A stretch of DNA of 64,000 nt from Adiantum capillus-veneris. Taxonomy: Eukaryota; Streptophyta; Polypodiopsida; Polypodiales; Pteridaceae. The notes under the pieces are model-generated. The model worked only from the letters and a program-made list of their open reading frames with translations, did no database searches and was not told the DNA's origin. Numbering within the stretch: the first letter of the stretch is position 1; each line of letters starts with the position of its first letter. Made by a program: the position numbers and the translations under genes. Shown in pieces: positions 21,696 to 32,766 of this stretch. The stretch lies in the NCBI GenBank assembly GCA_014529385.2, contig CM043958.1:92164435-92228434 (forward strand), in the 5' to 3' direction.

Positions 21696-22619
21696 TTATT
21701 GTAGGTCACGGCTATACTCATGAGCAACAAAGATCTTCCCATGTACTTTAAGTAGCAAGGGACTTTTCGGTCTTCCCTCTATGATCTCAAAAGGTGATTT
21801 TCCTGTAGTAGTATGGACAGTCGCATACTCTACAAGGGGTAAGTACTTCTCCCATTGTGATCGTTGATCTACTTCTGTAACATAAGTCTTTAGTAGATCG
21901 AGTATCGTAAGATTGGCTATCTCACTTTGGCCATCCGTTTGTCGGTGGCAGGCCGAAGAGAAATTCAATGTTGTACCTAGATTTTGAAAGAGACCTTACT
22001 AGAAATTACCGGTCATTCTAGGATCTCTATCTGACACGATGGATGTTGGTAATCCATGGTGTTTGAAAATCTGAGATATAAAGATGGTTGCCATTTGGTG
22101 TGCCTTAATAGTCTTTTTGACAAGAATAAAGTGTGCTTGCTTGCTAAACCTGTCGACTATTGTCCATATTCCCGTATTCCCATGGATAGGCTTGGGTAAT
22201 CCAAACATAAAATCCATGGATATACTCTCCCATGGCGAATTAGGGATTGGCAATGGCTGGACTATTCTAGGTTTCTTCCCTCTATCATACTTAGTCTTTT
22301 GGCATACCACACATTTTCAAACATACTTTTGTATGTCCACTTTCATGGTAGTCCAATAGAAGTACGTCTCTACTCCTCGAAGAGTAGGTAGAGTTCCTCT
22401 ATGCCCCACATAGGGAGGAGCATGGGATTCATACATGACTTTCTCATGAAGGGAGTGGGTAACACATAGCCTATTGCCATGGAGAAGATAACCATCCTGC
22501 AAGGTGAATGGTTCCTTTTTCTTCCCCAAAGCAAGGACTGACATTACATGTTTAAAGTTAGGGTCAGTAGCATACTCAACTATCATAGAAGATAGATCAT
22601 TGTGAGTTGCTATAGACAC
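21696..22619 (-). pseudogene. Gypsy A integrase (pseudogene)
   Basis: Three collinear minus frames cover the integrase: a zinc-binding part (22317-22619) with ESHAPPYVGHRGT and, after a stop, VCQKTKYD; the core with PWESISMDFMFGLPKPIHG (first Asp) and SIVSDRDPRMTGNF (second Asp); and HRQTDGQSEIANLTILDLLK (Glu). These are the HHCC and DDE residues used for strand transfer. At least two stops separate the blocks. Confidence 0.88.
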
Positions 22620-22784
22620 CGCATTGACTTTTGATCATCGTGAAAGTGCATCGGCCACTTGATTGTGCTGACTAGAAATGTGAGCAATATGAAAATAAAA
22701 TTACAAAAGAAAATTTTCCCACCTCATTTGTTTATTGGAAAGCTTGGTTTGTGTCATGAAGTACTTGAGACTTTGGTGGTTTGT

Positions 22785-23226
22785 TCATAAAATGAATGCA
22801 GTCCCCAATAAGTAGTGCTTCCATGTGTCTAGGGCATGTAGAATAGCTAAAAGCTCTTTCTCATGAATGCCCAAGGCCTGTTCATCCGTATTGAGCCTTT
22901 GGCTCTCATATGTTATGGCATGCGCTTCTTGAAGCAAGACTCCTGCAAGGCAATCACCACAAGTATCACATTTGACCCTCAAATGGCTTTGAGAGATCCG
23001 AAAGCATGAGTACTGGTTGAGAGGTAAGCTTTTCTTTGAGCTTTTCAAAAGCATTTTGCTCCTTAGCAGTCCATGAGTACTTAACATTCTTCTTTGTTAA
23101 GTCATGCAATGGTCTTGCTATTTGAGAGAATTTTGCTATAAAGCGTCTATAGTATGCACACATACCAATAAAGCTTCTTAGCTCATGTAGATTCCTTGGA
23201 TTAGGCCATGACTTTATTACCTCCAA
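22785..23226 (-). pseudogene. Gypsy A RNase H and RT connection (pseudogene)
   Basis: The frame at 22966-23226 reads RNLHELRSFIGMCAYYRRFI, the standard gypsy RT-RNase H connection. The frame at 22785-23087 has CDTCGDCLAGVLLQEAHAIT and QRLNTDEQALGIHEKELLAI, the RNase H core. A frameshift joins the two, so no full RNase H remains. Confidence 0.88.
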
Positions 23227-23229
23227 CTT

Positions 23230-23556
23230 TTATGGATCCATACGGATACCACCTTGAGAGATAATATGACCTAAGTATTGAATCTCTTGAAGGAAAAATT
23301 TGCTTTTCTTTTGGTTAAGAAAAAGCTTGTTCTCCCTCAATGCTTGAAAAATCACTTGAAGATGTTGCTTGTGTTCCTCCAAGGACTTGGAGTAGATGAT
23401 GATATCATCAAAGAACACTCCAGTGAACTTGCGGTAGGGTCTAAATATTTTCTCCATCAAACGATTGAATATGGCTAGTGCATTAGTCAAGCCAAAAAGC
23501 ATGACTAGATATTGATAAAAACCAAATGTTGTACAAAACGCAGTCTTTTAGGATAT
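23230..23556 (-). pseudogene. Gypsy A reverse transcriptase, C-terminal part
   Basis: The minus frame reads MLFGLTNALAIFNRLMEKIF then GVFFDDIIIYSKSLEEHKQH, the catalytic F-x-D-D box of gypsy RT, and ends QYLGHIISQGGI. The N-terminal part was displaced to 47384-47680 when element D inserted at 23556/47379. Confidence 0.9.
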
Positions 23557-24475
23557 TGTGGGACGCATGTCTATCCTCACCATCGTATCTTATTGCAGTA
23601 TTAGCGAGAACCACGATTAATTTGTCAAACCATGGGACGAAGCTGACTCGACTAGTAGATAGAGGCTACAAGAGGTTGTCAATCTCTCGGAAAACAACTA
23701 ACAACTCACATCTAACTCAAGCTACACTCAAGTGATTGAAATCACCAAAAGCCAATCGCTCATCGGCAAGCAAATCATATCCGTTACATCATCAAATGAC
23801 ATCCAAACGTAACAAAACTTCTAGGACAAGTTTATAAGACCTAAGCACACATGCCTATGGCCTCAAATTCCACTTTAGGTCAAGTTTCAAAATCGTGATT
23901 ATTAACAACAGTGGGTTTTTGACTTAGTCATTTTCGACCCAGAATGCATCTAAATGCTTAGCAATGATGCCCCAATACCCCGCCTATACTTAGTTTTCAA
24001 TTTAAAAGTGTAAATTCCTAGTTATGATGAAATTAGGCCGCGGGTCGGCAACGCCAAAAGCTACGAAATACTGTGAATGGCTTACGTCAATGAGTAGAGC
24101 TCTTACCTGCAGTTGCAATGCAATAAACGCATTCGCAATGTGACAACCGGAGAGGGAGTAGGAAGTGCAAAAAGGAGAGAAGTGAGCGCCACTAGCTCAC
24201 ACTGTGTATTTCTTATCCAAAACTTATAAAAAACTTACAAAAATTGGCTTTTATACCTTAGCCAAGGTTTTTGAGTGGTCAAAACTAATAATCTAGAGTT
24301 CTACCAAAGCTGGGAATTGACTGGCTGATACAATCTGGAAGCTTGTAGCCTAGGCTCATTAATTACAAGGTTTACCAAGAAAATAGGAGTTACAATATTC
24401 TCGATTTATCAAAATAATAATTGTTTTACAAGGAGAACTCCAAAAAATGGTGTCCGCATTAGCTTGCTTGTAACA
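23557..24475 (-). repeat. Element D 3' LTR (919 bp)
   Basis: Plus strand begins TGTGGGACGC and ends TTGTAACA. By hand comparison it has roughly 40 differences from the 5' LTR. It contains a half palindrome AATCGTGATTATTAAC (23891-23906) like those in the UTRs. Confidence 0.95.
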
Positions 24476-24488
24476 TTCCCCCCCTCCT
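24476..24488 (-). promoter_or_regulatory. Element D polypurine tract
   Basis: Minus strand GGAGGGGGGGAA immediately before the LTR start TGTTACAAG. Confidence 0.88.
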
Positions 24489-24514
24489 CGCATGTGTCGT
24501 CCCTTGACACAGCT

Positions 24515-26229
24515 TTATGGGCTGAAGTAGTCTTCGGGTTGATGACGGACGAGGCGGTCTTTAAGTGCTTCCAGTGCCTTTTGGTATTTGATTCTTCGTT
24601 CTTTGTCAGGCACTTGCAAAAATTGCATGGTGACTTGATTCTTCAGTTCCACCACAGAGTGGCCTACAAATCTGGATGTGAGGTTGCTTATCACACCGGC
24701 GCAAATATCTTGTTCGCCAGGTGAAGAATCCAGTGTAAAATGCTTCTTCAAAGGCTATTATGCGAGGGCAGGAACATGCATCTGGCATAGAAAGATTTCT
24801 TCTGAAGGTTGCCACTCAGATCATAACATAGGCCTTTGTTCCCTTCCAAGAATGAGAGCCATGGGGCTCCTCTCTGCTCAGGCTCATTGAAAACTTGTAT
24901 GCATGTGAGTAGCATCCTGCAGATCTTATATAGCATTGCACATGCGAGATATGGAAGACTCTTGAAGAATGACATGGCGCCCGTTAGGGTTTTCACCATG
25001 TATTCCTCCGTCACTTGGCCTCTGTCTGGAGCTGGCAGCCTGGGGAAGTTGAGCCAAGTTGGCCTCTTCTTCTGCAGTGCTTCATGCGCTTGCCATGTCC
25101 TTACTCTGGGTATAGGACAGAATGTCGAATCTTTTTGTAAGGCTACAGGTGCTCTTGTGAACAGAATCAGGTATCTCGGATTCTTGTTCAACCAGCTTAA
25201 CCTCCACATCGGGTGGTCTTTATCTGCGCCATCTTCTTGCATATCCTTGTATAGCCTTTCTTTTACCTGTAAAAGTTCTACCTCGATGAGAGGGTACGAC
25301 AGGGATAGTTGGTGCCATCGAGTGTTGATTTGATTGGGAGTGAGTTGAGTGACATTGATAGAGTGTAAAACTCTCAACTCCCAATCCATAGCGGCCTTCC
25401 ACTGCTCATCCACCTCTAAGGTGATTTTCTCCTTCAGTGTGTCTTCTTCAGCTTTTGACAGCTGGACCATTGGCACTGTATCTTCGTCTATGATGTGGAC
25501 CTGAAAGTCTTCATCACCACTCGGCTCTACTGTGGACTGCGTCTCAAACTCAGCAAATGAGACCGAGGGAATGTCTATTTGGGGTGGCTCTGAAGTGCCT
25601 GCCTCTTCCTGCGTGTCTGGCTTTCCATCTCTGAGGAGCGGATTTATCCATTGGAGTTCAGCTATCTCCTTTAGGAGCTCCTCCTCTCTTTGAACCCGTA
25701 TCAGTGCCAGGTCTCTACGCTGTGACTGTTTGAGCTTTAATTCCAATTCTAAATCCTTGTTTTTCTTTTCAAGTGCCTTGTACACTTTATCAGTTCCCTT
25801 GATCGATTCCACGACTGAACTTTCTTTGATTTGCCGCAAGAAAATGGCCTGATCATTGATTCTCTGTTCGGAATATTGTAGTGAAGCATTGGCAACATCT
25901 AGCTGCACTTGAATTTTCTGAGCTGACAGAGAGGTTGTAAGAAGTTCATTCATGACTTCTGTCAGCTGCTCGTCCTTTACCTTGCAAGCATCAGATAATT
26001 TAGTAAGGAGATCACCTAACTCCTTCATTTCCTTTTGTTGTTTGTCCCTGGCTATCTGATGCTGTTCCACTTCTGTCTTTAGCTCTTGCACTTGCCTTTG
26101 GAGATCAGTGATGATAATCGTCCTGTCTTCAAGCTCTCCTTGAAGAGCATCGATGACCATTTCTAGTTCCTTGGCCTTTGTGCTGCAGTTTAAGGCTACT
26201 GAGCGGAGTTTCTTCGTCATGTCTTGCAT
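24515..26229 (-). pseudogene. Element D 3' ORF, coiled-coil part (pseudogene)
   Basis: A 493-codon frame (24748-26229) with a short continuation to 24515 in another frame. Residues 1-210 form heptads rich in Leu, Glu, Lys and Gln (VIDALQGELEDRTIII, ELKTEVEQHQIARDKQQKEM) and are strongly predicted coiled coil by eye. Residues 230-290 are acidic (PSGDEDFQVHIIDEDTVP). The C-terminal half is mixed, with Trp-rich segments (TRWHQLSLSYPLIEVELLQV, KKRPTWLNFPRLPAPDRGQV). It is sense-oriented within element D and lies between pol and the LTR. I do not recognise the family. Position recalls env-like or accessory ORFs of giant plant gypsy elements, but there is no signal peptide or clear transmembrane segment. 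Confidence 0.75.
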
Positions 26230-26878
26230 ACTTGTTTACTTGTAAAAGAACTTCGTCATTGGACTGCCACTCCTCCTGTCTTGCTAGTTGGGATGTGCCT
26301 GTAGCCTCATGTGTTGCTTCTTGATGTGTTGTAAGTGCTTGTGGTTCTGTAGAGGTAGATGGTTGTTCTTCTCCTTGGCCATCCTGAGGCTTTGATGCCT
26401 CTCTAGTTTCTGGTTGAGTGGAAGTAGATGGAGTGGTCTCCACCCTTACTGTCTCTTCAGGTGCTGGCCTTTCTGCCTTCTCTAGCTCGGCTTCCGTCTC
26501 ATGTGTAGTGGTATGCTCTTTTTCTGTCTCTCCTTCCTTATCAGTTTCTTCCGTCGGCTTTTGAGTTTCTTCTATTGCTTGCTCCGGTTCTGGCTCGGCT
26601 TCTTTTTCCTCATGTCCTTCGGTGTGGTCAGCTTTTTGTGTAGCTTCTGTTCGTTGGGTGAATTCAGAATCTTTTTCTTTTTCAGTCTCTGCTTCTTCAT
26701 TGGTACCTTGGCCTGGTGGTGATGGTGGTGGGCTAGGCATGGGATGGTCCTGTTGTTCCGGCGGCGGTGAGGTGGGTCGGGGAGATGCTTGGATTTGCTC
26801 TCGAGTAGTCGTTTTCTCAGCTTTCTTTGCCGCTTCTTCTGCCTCTTTCAGCTTTCGGGCTTCGGCCTCTTGGTACAT
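26129..26878 (-). pseudogene. Element D 3' ORF, acidic Glu/Thr/Pro-rich part
   Basis: A 249-codon frame dominated by Glu, Thr, Lys, Gln and Pro, with a PPPEQQDHPMPSPPPSPPGQ patch. It shares its frame with the upstream part at 26999-27511, separated by one stop near 26999, and joins the coiled-coil part by a one-base shift near 26229. It looks like a disordered linker between an N-terminal folded domain and the coiled coil. Confidence 0.7.
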
Positions 26879-26998
26879 TCTTACTAAATAATCTTTTGGA
26901 TCATCTGCCTCGTTTCTTGTATGATGCTTTATTCGAGGTCCTTTCAGTCCTGTGGGTACCCACTTTTCTGGGTCCTTTCCGTGTGCTTGCCTACTGCG

Positions 26999-27511
26999 CT
27001 AGTAAGCTTGTTTTACTCTTTCAAAACGCGCTTGTTTTTGAGCTAGCTCCTCTTGGTGGGCAGCCACATCTTTCCTCTTCATCTCTTCCCTCCGAGCTCT
27101 CTTCTCTTCGTTGTCAGAGCTCTCGTTGCTGTGCCGCTCTGGTGAGCTGTCATTTGATTCATCACCTGATTTAAAAGATCTTTTACCTGATCTTGTAGCT
27201 CTTGGAGAGGGTTGTGCTGCCAAGATCCATGTATTCTGATAAGGGGCAGGCGATAGGTTATCAGCCATGCCGATTGCATGATAGGCTATTCTTCTCAACA
27301 CTTCTGGCACGCCCAAGTATGTTATTTTACCCTCCTTGGTGCCCTTCAAGGTTGTGAAGACATACTGCGCATGGTCCATATGTTGCCTTGTTGTTGACTT
27401 AAGAACCTGAGTAAAGGTGGTGGCTATGGCGTGATTTGGTGTCGTGTACCTTGGTGGCCTTTTTTCCAGAAAATGAAAGTGTTGATGGTACAGACGGGCT
27501 GGCTCTTCCAC
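26999..27511 (-). pseudogene. Element D 3' ORF, middle part
   Basis: A 170-codon frame in register with 27551-27859 (one stop between). It has a folded-looking region (QYVFTTLKGTKEGKITYLGV, EVLRRIAYHAIGMADNLSPA) and then a charged Lys/Glu/Arg stretch. With the upstream part it resembles the plant-mobile-domain or 'putative plant transposon protein' families found in accessory ORFs of plant elements. This is a tentative resemblance. Confidence 0.6.
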
Positions 27512-27550
27512 CTGTTTGTGGATAAGATCAGCGAATGTGGCCGCGGTTGT

Positions 27551-28044
27551 TTACTTGGTAAATGTGCCCGCGGTTTTCCTATCTCTTGTCCGCATGGTCA
27601 TTCCTTCAGTGGGCAGTCTGAGTGCCTCTGCCACTATTTCTTTTGTGATTACTACCTCGACCTTGTTCCCTTGGGTGTCTGATATATGGACAGTTCCGTC
27701 TTCTTTGATTGTGGACAGAAGATCGTAAGCTCTCTGAAAGTCCACTCCACAAAGCTCTTGTTCGTAGAAATGCCTGAGCCCCAACCTGCGATTAGCCTCT
27801 TTGGTTTCTGGCTTTGCAACTACATCATAGACCTCTTTAGGCACGAGTTGCAACTCCACCTGATGCCCTTTTCACTCTTGAATCTCCCAGTGAAGACCGT
27901 GGTGTGGTGTTCTTCCAGCTGTTCTTTAGAAAGATAGGATGCATTTGCCGCCTTGACTGACTCGGGGTCCAGTTGATACACAGACAGTTCTTGTAGTTTC
28001 TCTTTTTGGTTTAGCTTCTTCTTGGCCTTCTCCGTGGCTTGCAT
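27551..28044 (-). pseudogene. Element D 3' ORF, N-terminal part
   Basis: Starts MQATEKAKKKLNQKEKLQEL (28044) and, after a one-base shift near 27850, continues ELQLVPKEVYDVVAKPETKE, then GVDFQRAYDLLSTIKEDGTV and VVITKEIVAEALRLPTEG. The last block (a short strand, then 'ITKEIVAEALRLP') is the typical wording of plant-mobile-domain-like proteins. The start Met follows the AT-rich spacer, so this ORF probably relied on a spliced or separate transcript. No promoter could be identified. Confidence 0.55.
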
Positions 28045-28049
28045 TGCTC

Positions 28050-30566
28050 CTGTTCAGTGAATAGAGTGCAAAGTTAGCAAATTTGTCGGATTTTTCTCTG
28101 GAATGTCCCTTTAGACTGAAATGCTGATAATCTGGTCCAAATTGCTTCAAATCAATTTTTGAACAAGCAAAGATGCATAAAATCATGCAAGGAACAAAAT
28201 TGTATGGTCAAAAAACAAAAATTTGCAACCAAAGTAAATAATCGCAATTATTTACAGCTGAGGAAAATTTTCAACTTTTTGCAAACTTGGCTTTATAGGC
28301 CTGAAGTATATGTCAAATACATGCTCTGAGTGAAATATGGGCTCATTTGGATGCACATGTTGAAAATGGTACCAGATTTTTGCTTTAGGTCTCTGAAACA
28401 GTAGATATAAAGGAAATCTGAGATTTTGAACTCCAAATTGATTCAAAGTTGGCTAGTGGGCTTATCACAATATGTACTTTGGATGTATGATGGCCAAATA
28501 TCAAAATTCCTCAATTTTGACCAAAAAGTAAATAATCGCGATTATTAACTTGTCTTCCAAAATTGATATTTTTTGGTACAAATTGGTTCTAAGCATGGTA
28601 TAGACCTTGGGTATGAGATATGAGGTGATTTGGATCAAGAAAAGTTGTCCATAACCCAAAATTTGGCCTGCAAAGACTTCTTTGCATTTTTTTGGCAATT
28701 TTACAAGTAATGGGTGGTCATTTTGGCTCATACTTGATTTTTGTCATGTAATAGGTGTGTACACATGATAGGTGAGGTGATTTGACAATTTCCAAGAAAA
28801 AATGATGTAAAAGTAAATAATCGCCATTATTAACTTCAGTGACAAAACTTTGTAAAACTCACAAATTTTGACCTAGACATGTTTCATACACCTAATACAA
28901 GTTCTACATTGAGTTTGGTCAAGTTTGATCATGCCGGCATCACTTTGTGCTATGTCGACTTTGAAATCACCGTTTTTTGTGATTACTCTGTTTGTTGGGT
29001 TGGTCAGTCAACTTTGAGGCTTTGGACTTCTCCGTAACGTAGTCGTGAAGCTACCTGTCCAATTCTGGCTCGTTTGGAGTCAGTTTGGCCTCGTATGTCG
29101 AATTTGACACTTTGTAACTTTCGAGCCGTTTTCTGCTTTTTGAGGGCCTTGCTTGATGGATTTCACCAAACCAATCATATACATTGTATATGGACCTCAT
29201 TAGCAAGCCATCTGTGGAGTCAGGTCCGAATTCTGGCATTTGCCAAAAACCTAAGTTTTGTACTGGGGACCCCCTTGACCCCAGCCAATGGTCATCTGAT
29301 GGTATAGAAAGGTTCCATTATGTTAGGGCATGCTATGGTTCAAATCCCATCCGATTTGGTCAAGCTGGCAGGCCGCTATGGTCAGTTTTAGGTCGTAGGT
29401 CTTCGTGCACTGCTCGATTTCTAGGCTTTTTTCTAAGGCTTTAGACTAGCTACCGGCCGTACAAAATGGATCATTATCGAGTAAAGAACTTACCCCTCAT
29501 GTCTCGTGTGAGACGGCGCTGAAAAAGGTCAACTGTGGGCTCTGAAAATGTCGCGCGAAAGAGGCCGAAATCTCTCTCTGCAAAGGCTCCAAGTGGAAAT
29601 GAAGTGGTTTTAGCCTACAATGGATATCTATACCTGGACTTCCCAAACCAAATTTCCCCAGATTCCCCCGTTAGTCCTACAAGGCCGAAATCTATGTTAG
29701 ACTCAAAAAAGGTAGGCCTGGCCGCCTAATTTAAGCTTCCCGCTTCCGTCTTCTGATTTCATTGAAAATTTTTGTGCTTGTCCGCCTTGTCCTTCTGATC
29801 ATCATTGTGTCTTCAATTTTTTCATCTGAGCTTTCTTGCTATTTATGATTAATTTTGACCTGTTTATTTGAAAAAATAAAAGAAAATAGCAAAACTCTCT
29901 AAAAAAGTAAAGTAAAAATCCAATACTTAAGAAAATCACTTGAAAAACACAACTTTATTGTTTTTTGTTGGATTTCTCCATATTTAAGCCTCCTTATCAA
30001 CAAAAATGATGAAAAATACCCAAAAAAGGAATATTTTTGAATAGTATATACACTATTTACACTCATCCGGAAGATATTATCAATGAATTCTCCCTTGTTG
30101 ATGAATTATAAGGGCATTATTAGGTAATTTTGCAAAAAATCACACGTTAACATGGAACTTTTTGCTCCCTCTTCAAACATTGCCCTTAATTACTTAGTAC
30201 TTAGTGCCCTTCCACCCCTCCTAGATGGCGTACTTCGGGACGACTGCATGCATGGATTGAACAATTGTGTATATGCATAGCCGTGATTGGCTCTACCATG
30301 ATATGAAGATCAATGCACTTCCAAAGAGCAAATCTGGTAGCTTTTGTGCTCCCTGTTTGATTTACCATCAGGGTGTTTTAGCACGCTGATTGCTTGAGCT
30401 GTTGGTAGCACTTTAGACTGTTGTCGAGCTTTTTCTCTCCATTGGTAGCTTGGTCGGCTTGGTGTTGCATGGTGTGGTGGATTCTGTTGAGACTTAACTC
30501 ACCACTGCTTGATTGGTTTCACGGTTTGTGGAGAAGATAAGTGCTCCTTTTTCTTCCAAACCCTTT
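28050..30566 (-). other. Element D AT-rich spacer between pol and 3' ORF
   Basis: About 2.5 kb with no coding signature. It contains three palindromes of the AAATAATCGNGATTATTT type at 28234, 28527 and 28812. The 29100-29470 part is less AT-rich and could hold decayed sequence; nothing was recognised. Confidence 0.7.
28234..28835. repeat. Periodic palindrome cluster, 3' side of D
   Basis: Palindromic motifs AAATAATCGCAATTATTT, AAATAATCGCGATTATTA and AAATAATCGCCATTATTA start at 28234, 28527 and 28812, spaced 293 and 285 bp. Sequence between them is related by shared blocks such as GTGGGCTTATCACAA. A matching cluster occurs at 39762-40362. Confidence 0.85.
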
Positions 30567-30854
30567 TCATGTTAGGTTCCTTGCTCGGAGATACTCGATT
30601 CTGTGTTCAAATCCGTGGAACCTTAATTTGTTTCTTCGGGGAAGTTTTAGGCACCCAGATCTGAATTGGTTTATCCTTAAGCTATGCTTTTGGTACCCAA
30701 ATTTGCCTGACTCCTTGCATGCTACCTGTAGCATTTGATTGTCGAGGGGATGGAGAAGATTGGCTTCGTGGATTGGTCTGCTGATTGCTTCTTTTCCATT
30801 CCTCCTTGCTAGGTGCAATCGGAACAATGAGTTTCCCTCCTTTAGGTGATAACT
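30567..30854 (-). pseudogene. Element D pol tail with IWVPK motifs
   Basis: Downstream of the second retropepsin-like domain the minus strand encodes a Ser/Pro/Gln-rich tail with GVRQIWVPKA and, beyond a stop, IQIWVPKTSPKKQ. The same IWVPK motif recurs three times after the degenerate retropepsin of element C (52246-52750). No function is known to me. Confidence 0.65.
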
Positions 30855-31215
30855 TTAGCTGATCATATCCCAATCTGGTACTGCTTTGTATGTACGCATC
30901 CAGAGAATTCCAAGAATCATCGTCTCATTCATGTGTTCATTTGGCAAGCATACAAATTGATGCGGACATGAACATCCATGTACTACCACGTTCAAGTTGA
31001 CTACTCCCAATGTTGGAGTTGGATTCTTGTTGCATCCTTTGATTGTCGCTATTCCTGCTGTCAATGCTTGACTTGTTGCCTTCTTGTATGTGGAATAACT
31101 GACTGCATTCACTCTAGCTCCTGTGTCTACCAAAGCATTGGTGCTATGATTGTTGAGATGTACTTTGATCCGCAGATCCATTCCATCTAACCAGTCGTCA
31201 TCTGTTGGAGCTGCG
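30855..31215 (-). pseudogene. Element D second retropepsin-like domain, after integrase
   Basis: The C-terminal ~125 residues of the 388-codon frame 30855-32021 read LRIKVHLNNHSTNALVDTGA, then VNAVSYSTYKKATSQALT, then LGVVNLNVVVHGCSCPHQFV and ILGILWMRTY. The A-L-V-D-T-G-A block is a retropepsin active site (D-T-G) followed by the usual strands and an [IL]LG.[DP]WL-type second block. It is in the same frame as the integrase C-terminal part, so it was made as one polyprotein. Ordinary gypsy elements have one protease, before RT. Here a separate protease is at 35515-36341. It may be a host-like retropepsin captured by the element, or a duplicated and diverged copy. Confidence 0.8.
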
Positions 31216-32340
31216 TCTTTAGGTAATTCCCATTGTCGATCATCTAGTTCCAAAGTGTTGATGGGAATCGGTATCCGTTGATTCTTGAGAGCAGCATTAC
31301 GCTTGAGTACCCGAAGTCTAGCTTCCTCTTGGGTTTCATCAATAACCTGCTGTCGCTTGATGTTCCTTTGTTTGGCTGCATGCATTCTCTCTAACAATTC
31401 ATTGGTTAGTGGAAAATTGTATTTCTTTAAACGACATCCACTAATCCAATTAGCCATTGGTTCACCATCTAGGGTGGACAATTTTACAGCTCCACTTGGA
31501 GATATATTTTCAATGATAAATGGTCCGTTTCTCTTTTTCTTAAACTTTGAAATGTGCTGCTTAAGGGAATAGACTAAAACTAAGTCCCCTTTTTTGAAGA
31601 TTTTTGTGATTAAGTGGAAATGAAAAAACTGTTTTTGTTTCCGATTTTGTGCATAGATATGAGCTACAGCAGTTAGCCTTCTCTCGTCTAGCTTTTCCAA
31701 ATCTTCAAGTCTTTCTGACAATTCATGTCCAATCCACTCAAGATTCTGTGCTATCCTTAATGACGGCAATAGAAATTCTATTGGCAATATGGCATCAAGA
31801 CCATAAACAAGGTTAAAGGGTGTAGCATTTAGAGCTGTTTTGAATGAAACTTGATAAGCCCATAGATCAGCATGGAGATTCATTTCCCAGTCTGTCCTTC
31901 CTGAACTAACCACTTTGGTTAGTTCCGAGCTAAGAATTTTATTTGTATGCTCAACTTGTCCGTTTGCTTGTGGGTGATAAGGAGCTGATTTGTTATGGAT
32001 GACCATAAACTCATTAAGCAAATACTCTATTACCTCATTGAGGAAATGAGTTCCCCGATCACTGACAATCTCTATTGGTAGTCCATATCTCGTGAATACA
32101 TACTCATATAAGAATGCAGTAGTGATTCTGGCATCATTCTTTTGGGTCGCTTTAGCCTCAGCCCATAGCCTCAGCCCACTTGGTCAAATAGTCCGTAGCT
32201 ACAATTATATATTGAGCTTGGGTTCTATAAGCAGGTGGCTGTATCGGTCCAACAAAATCTATACCCCATTTTGCAAAGGCTCTAGCCCCCATCATTGGTC
32301 TTAAGGGCATGTTGTCTACTCGTGTTGGCATTTTTGCTCG
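31216..32340 (-). pseudogene. Element D integrase core and C-terminus
   Basis: The first Asp block (WGIDFVGPIQPP) is in the frame 32158-32766. The second Asp block (SDRGTHF) is encoded near 32060, and the third block (YHPQANGQVEHTNKI, with the Glu) is in 30855-32021. The C-terminal part has FKKGDLVLVYSLKQ and GPFIIENISPSGAVKLSTLD. A 13-bp tandem duplication CCTCAGCCCATAG (32156-32168) throws the frame out between the first and second Asp. The core is otherwise well preserved, with all three catalytic residues present. Confidence 0.88.
32156..32181 (-). repeat. 13-bp tandem duplication in element D integrase
   Basis: CCTCAGCCCATAG is followed directly by CCTCAGCCCA. This adds 13 bases to a coding frame. 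Confidence 0.85.
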
Positions 32341-32344
32341 TTGA

Positions 32345-32766
32345 CAAGCATCACACCTTCGAACATATTCTTTGGCATCTACAAAAAGTGTTGGCCACCA
32401 TATGCCTGCCATCAAGATTGCTCTTGCGATGGTCTCACTAGAAAAGTGACCTCTAGCTAATCCAGCATGTGCTTGTTCTATAATCGGAATATACTCATTT
32501 TCATTTACACAAAGACGCAAATGTTGATCATTATCTCTCCAATACAATTGGTTCCCAATAAGAGCATAGTCTCTTGCTTCAGTTTCAATTGCTCTTTGAC
32601 GGCACTTACTCATATCCTCATGAAATGTTCGGCTCGATAAGTAAGTAACCAGATAATTACTCCACTTTGGAACATGTGACATTTGAAACAATGTTACATG
32701 AGGAATGGGTGGTTGTTTTTGACATTGAGGGCAATCTTTTACAAAAGATCTAACATCTCTCCTCAT
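32345..32766 (-). pseudogene. Element D integrase H2C2 module 2
   Basis: Minus frame 32158-32766 contains YWRDNDQHLRLCVNENEYIP, then AHAGLARGHFSSETIARAI, a WWPT block and CDACQRAK. H-X6-H and C-X2-C form the zinc-binding N-terminal domain of integrase. It is followed immediately by the core. A near-identical arrangement precedes it (module 1, 32728-33132). Confidence 0.88.

Noticed and set aside
23526-23735. 69-75 codon ORFs at 23526-23735 and 41012-41239
   Set aside because: Identical frames in the two LTRs of element D, on the antisense strand.
24748-26229. 493-codon ORF as a host coiled-coil gene
   Set aside because: It lies within element D between its polypurine tract and pol, in the same orientation, so it belongs to the element.
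28234-28835. CRISPR-like array (short palindromes at regular spacing)
   Set aside because: Spacing is ~290 bp and intervening sequence is related; this is a eukaryotic retroelement UTR.
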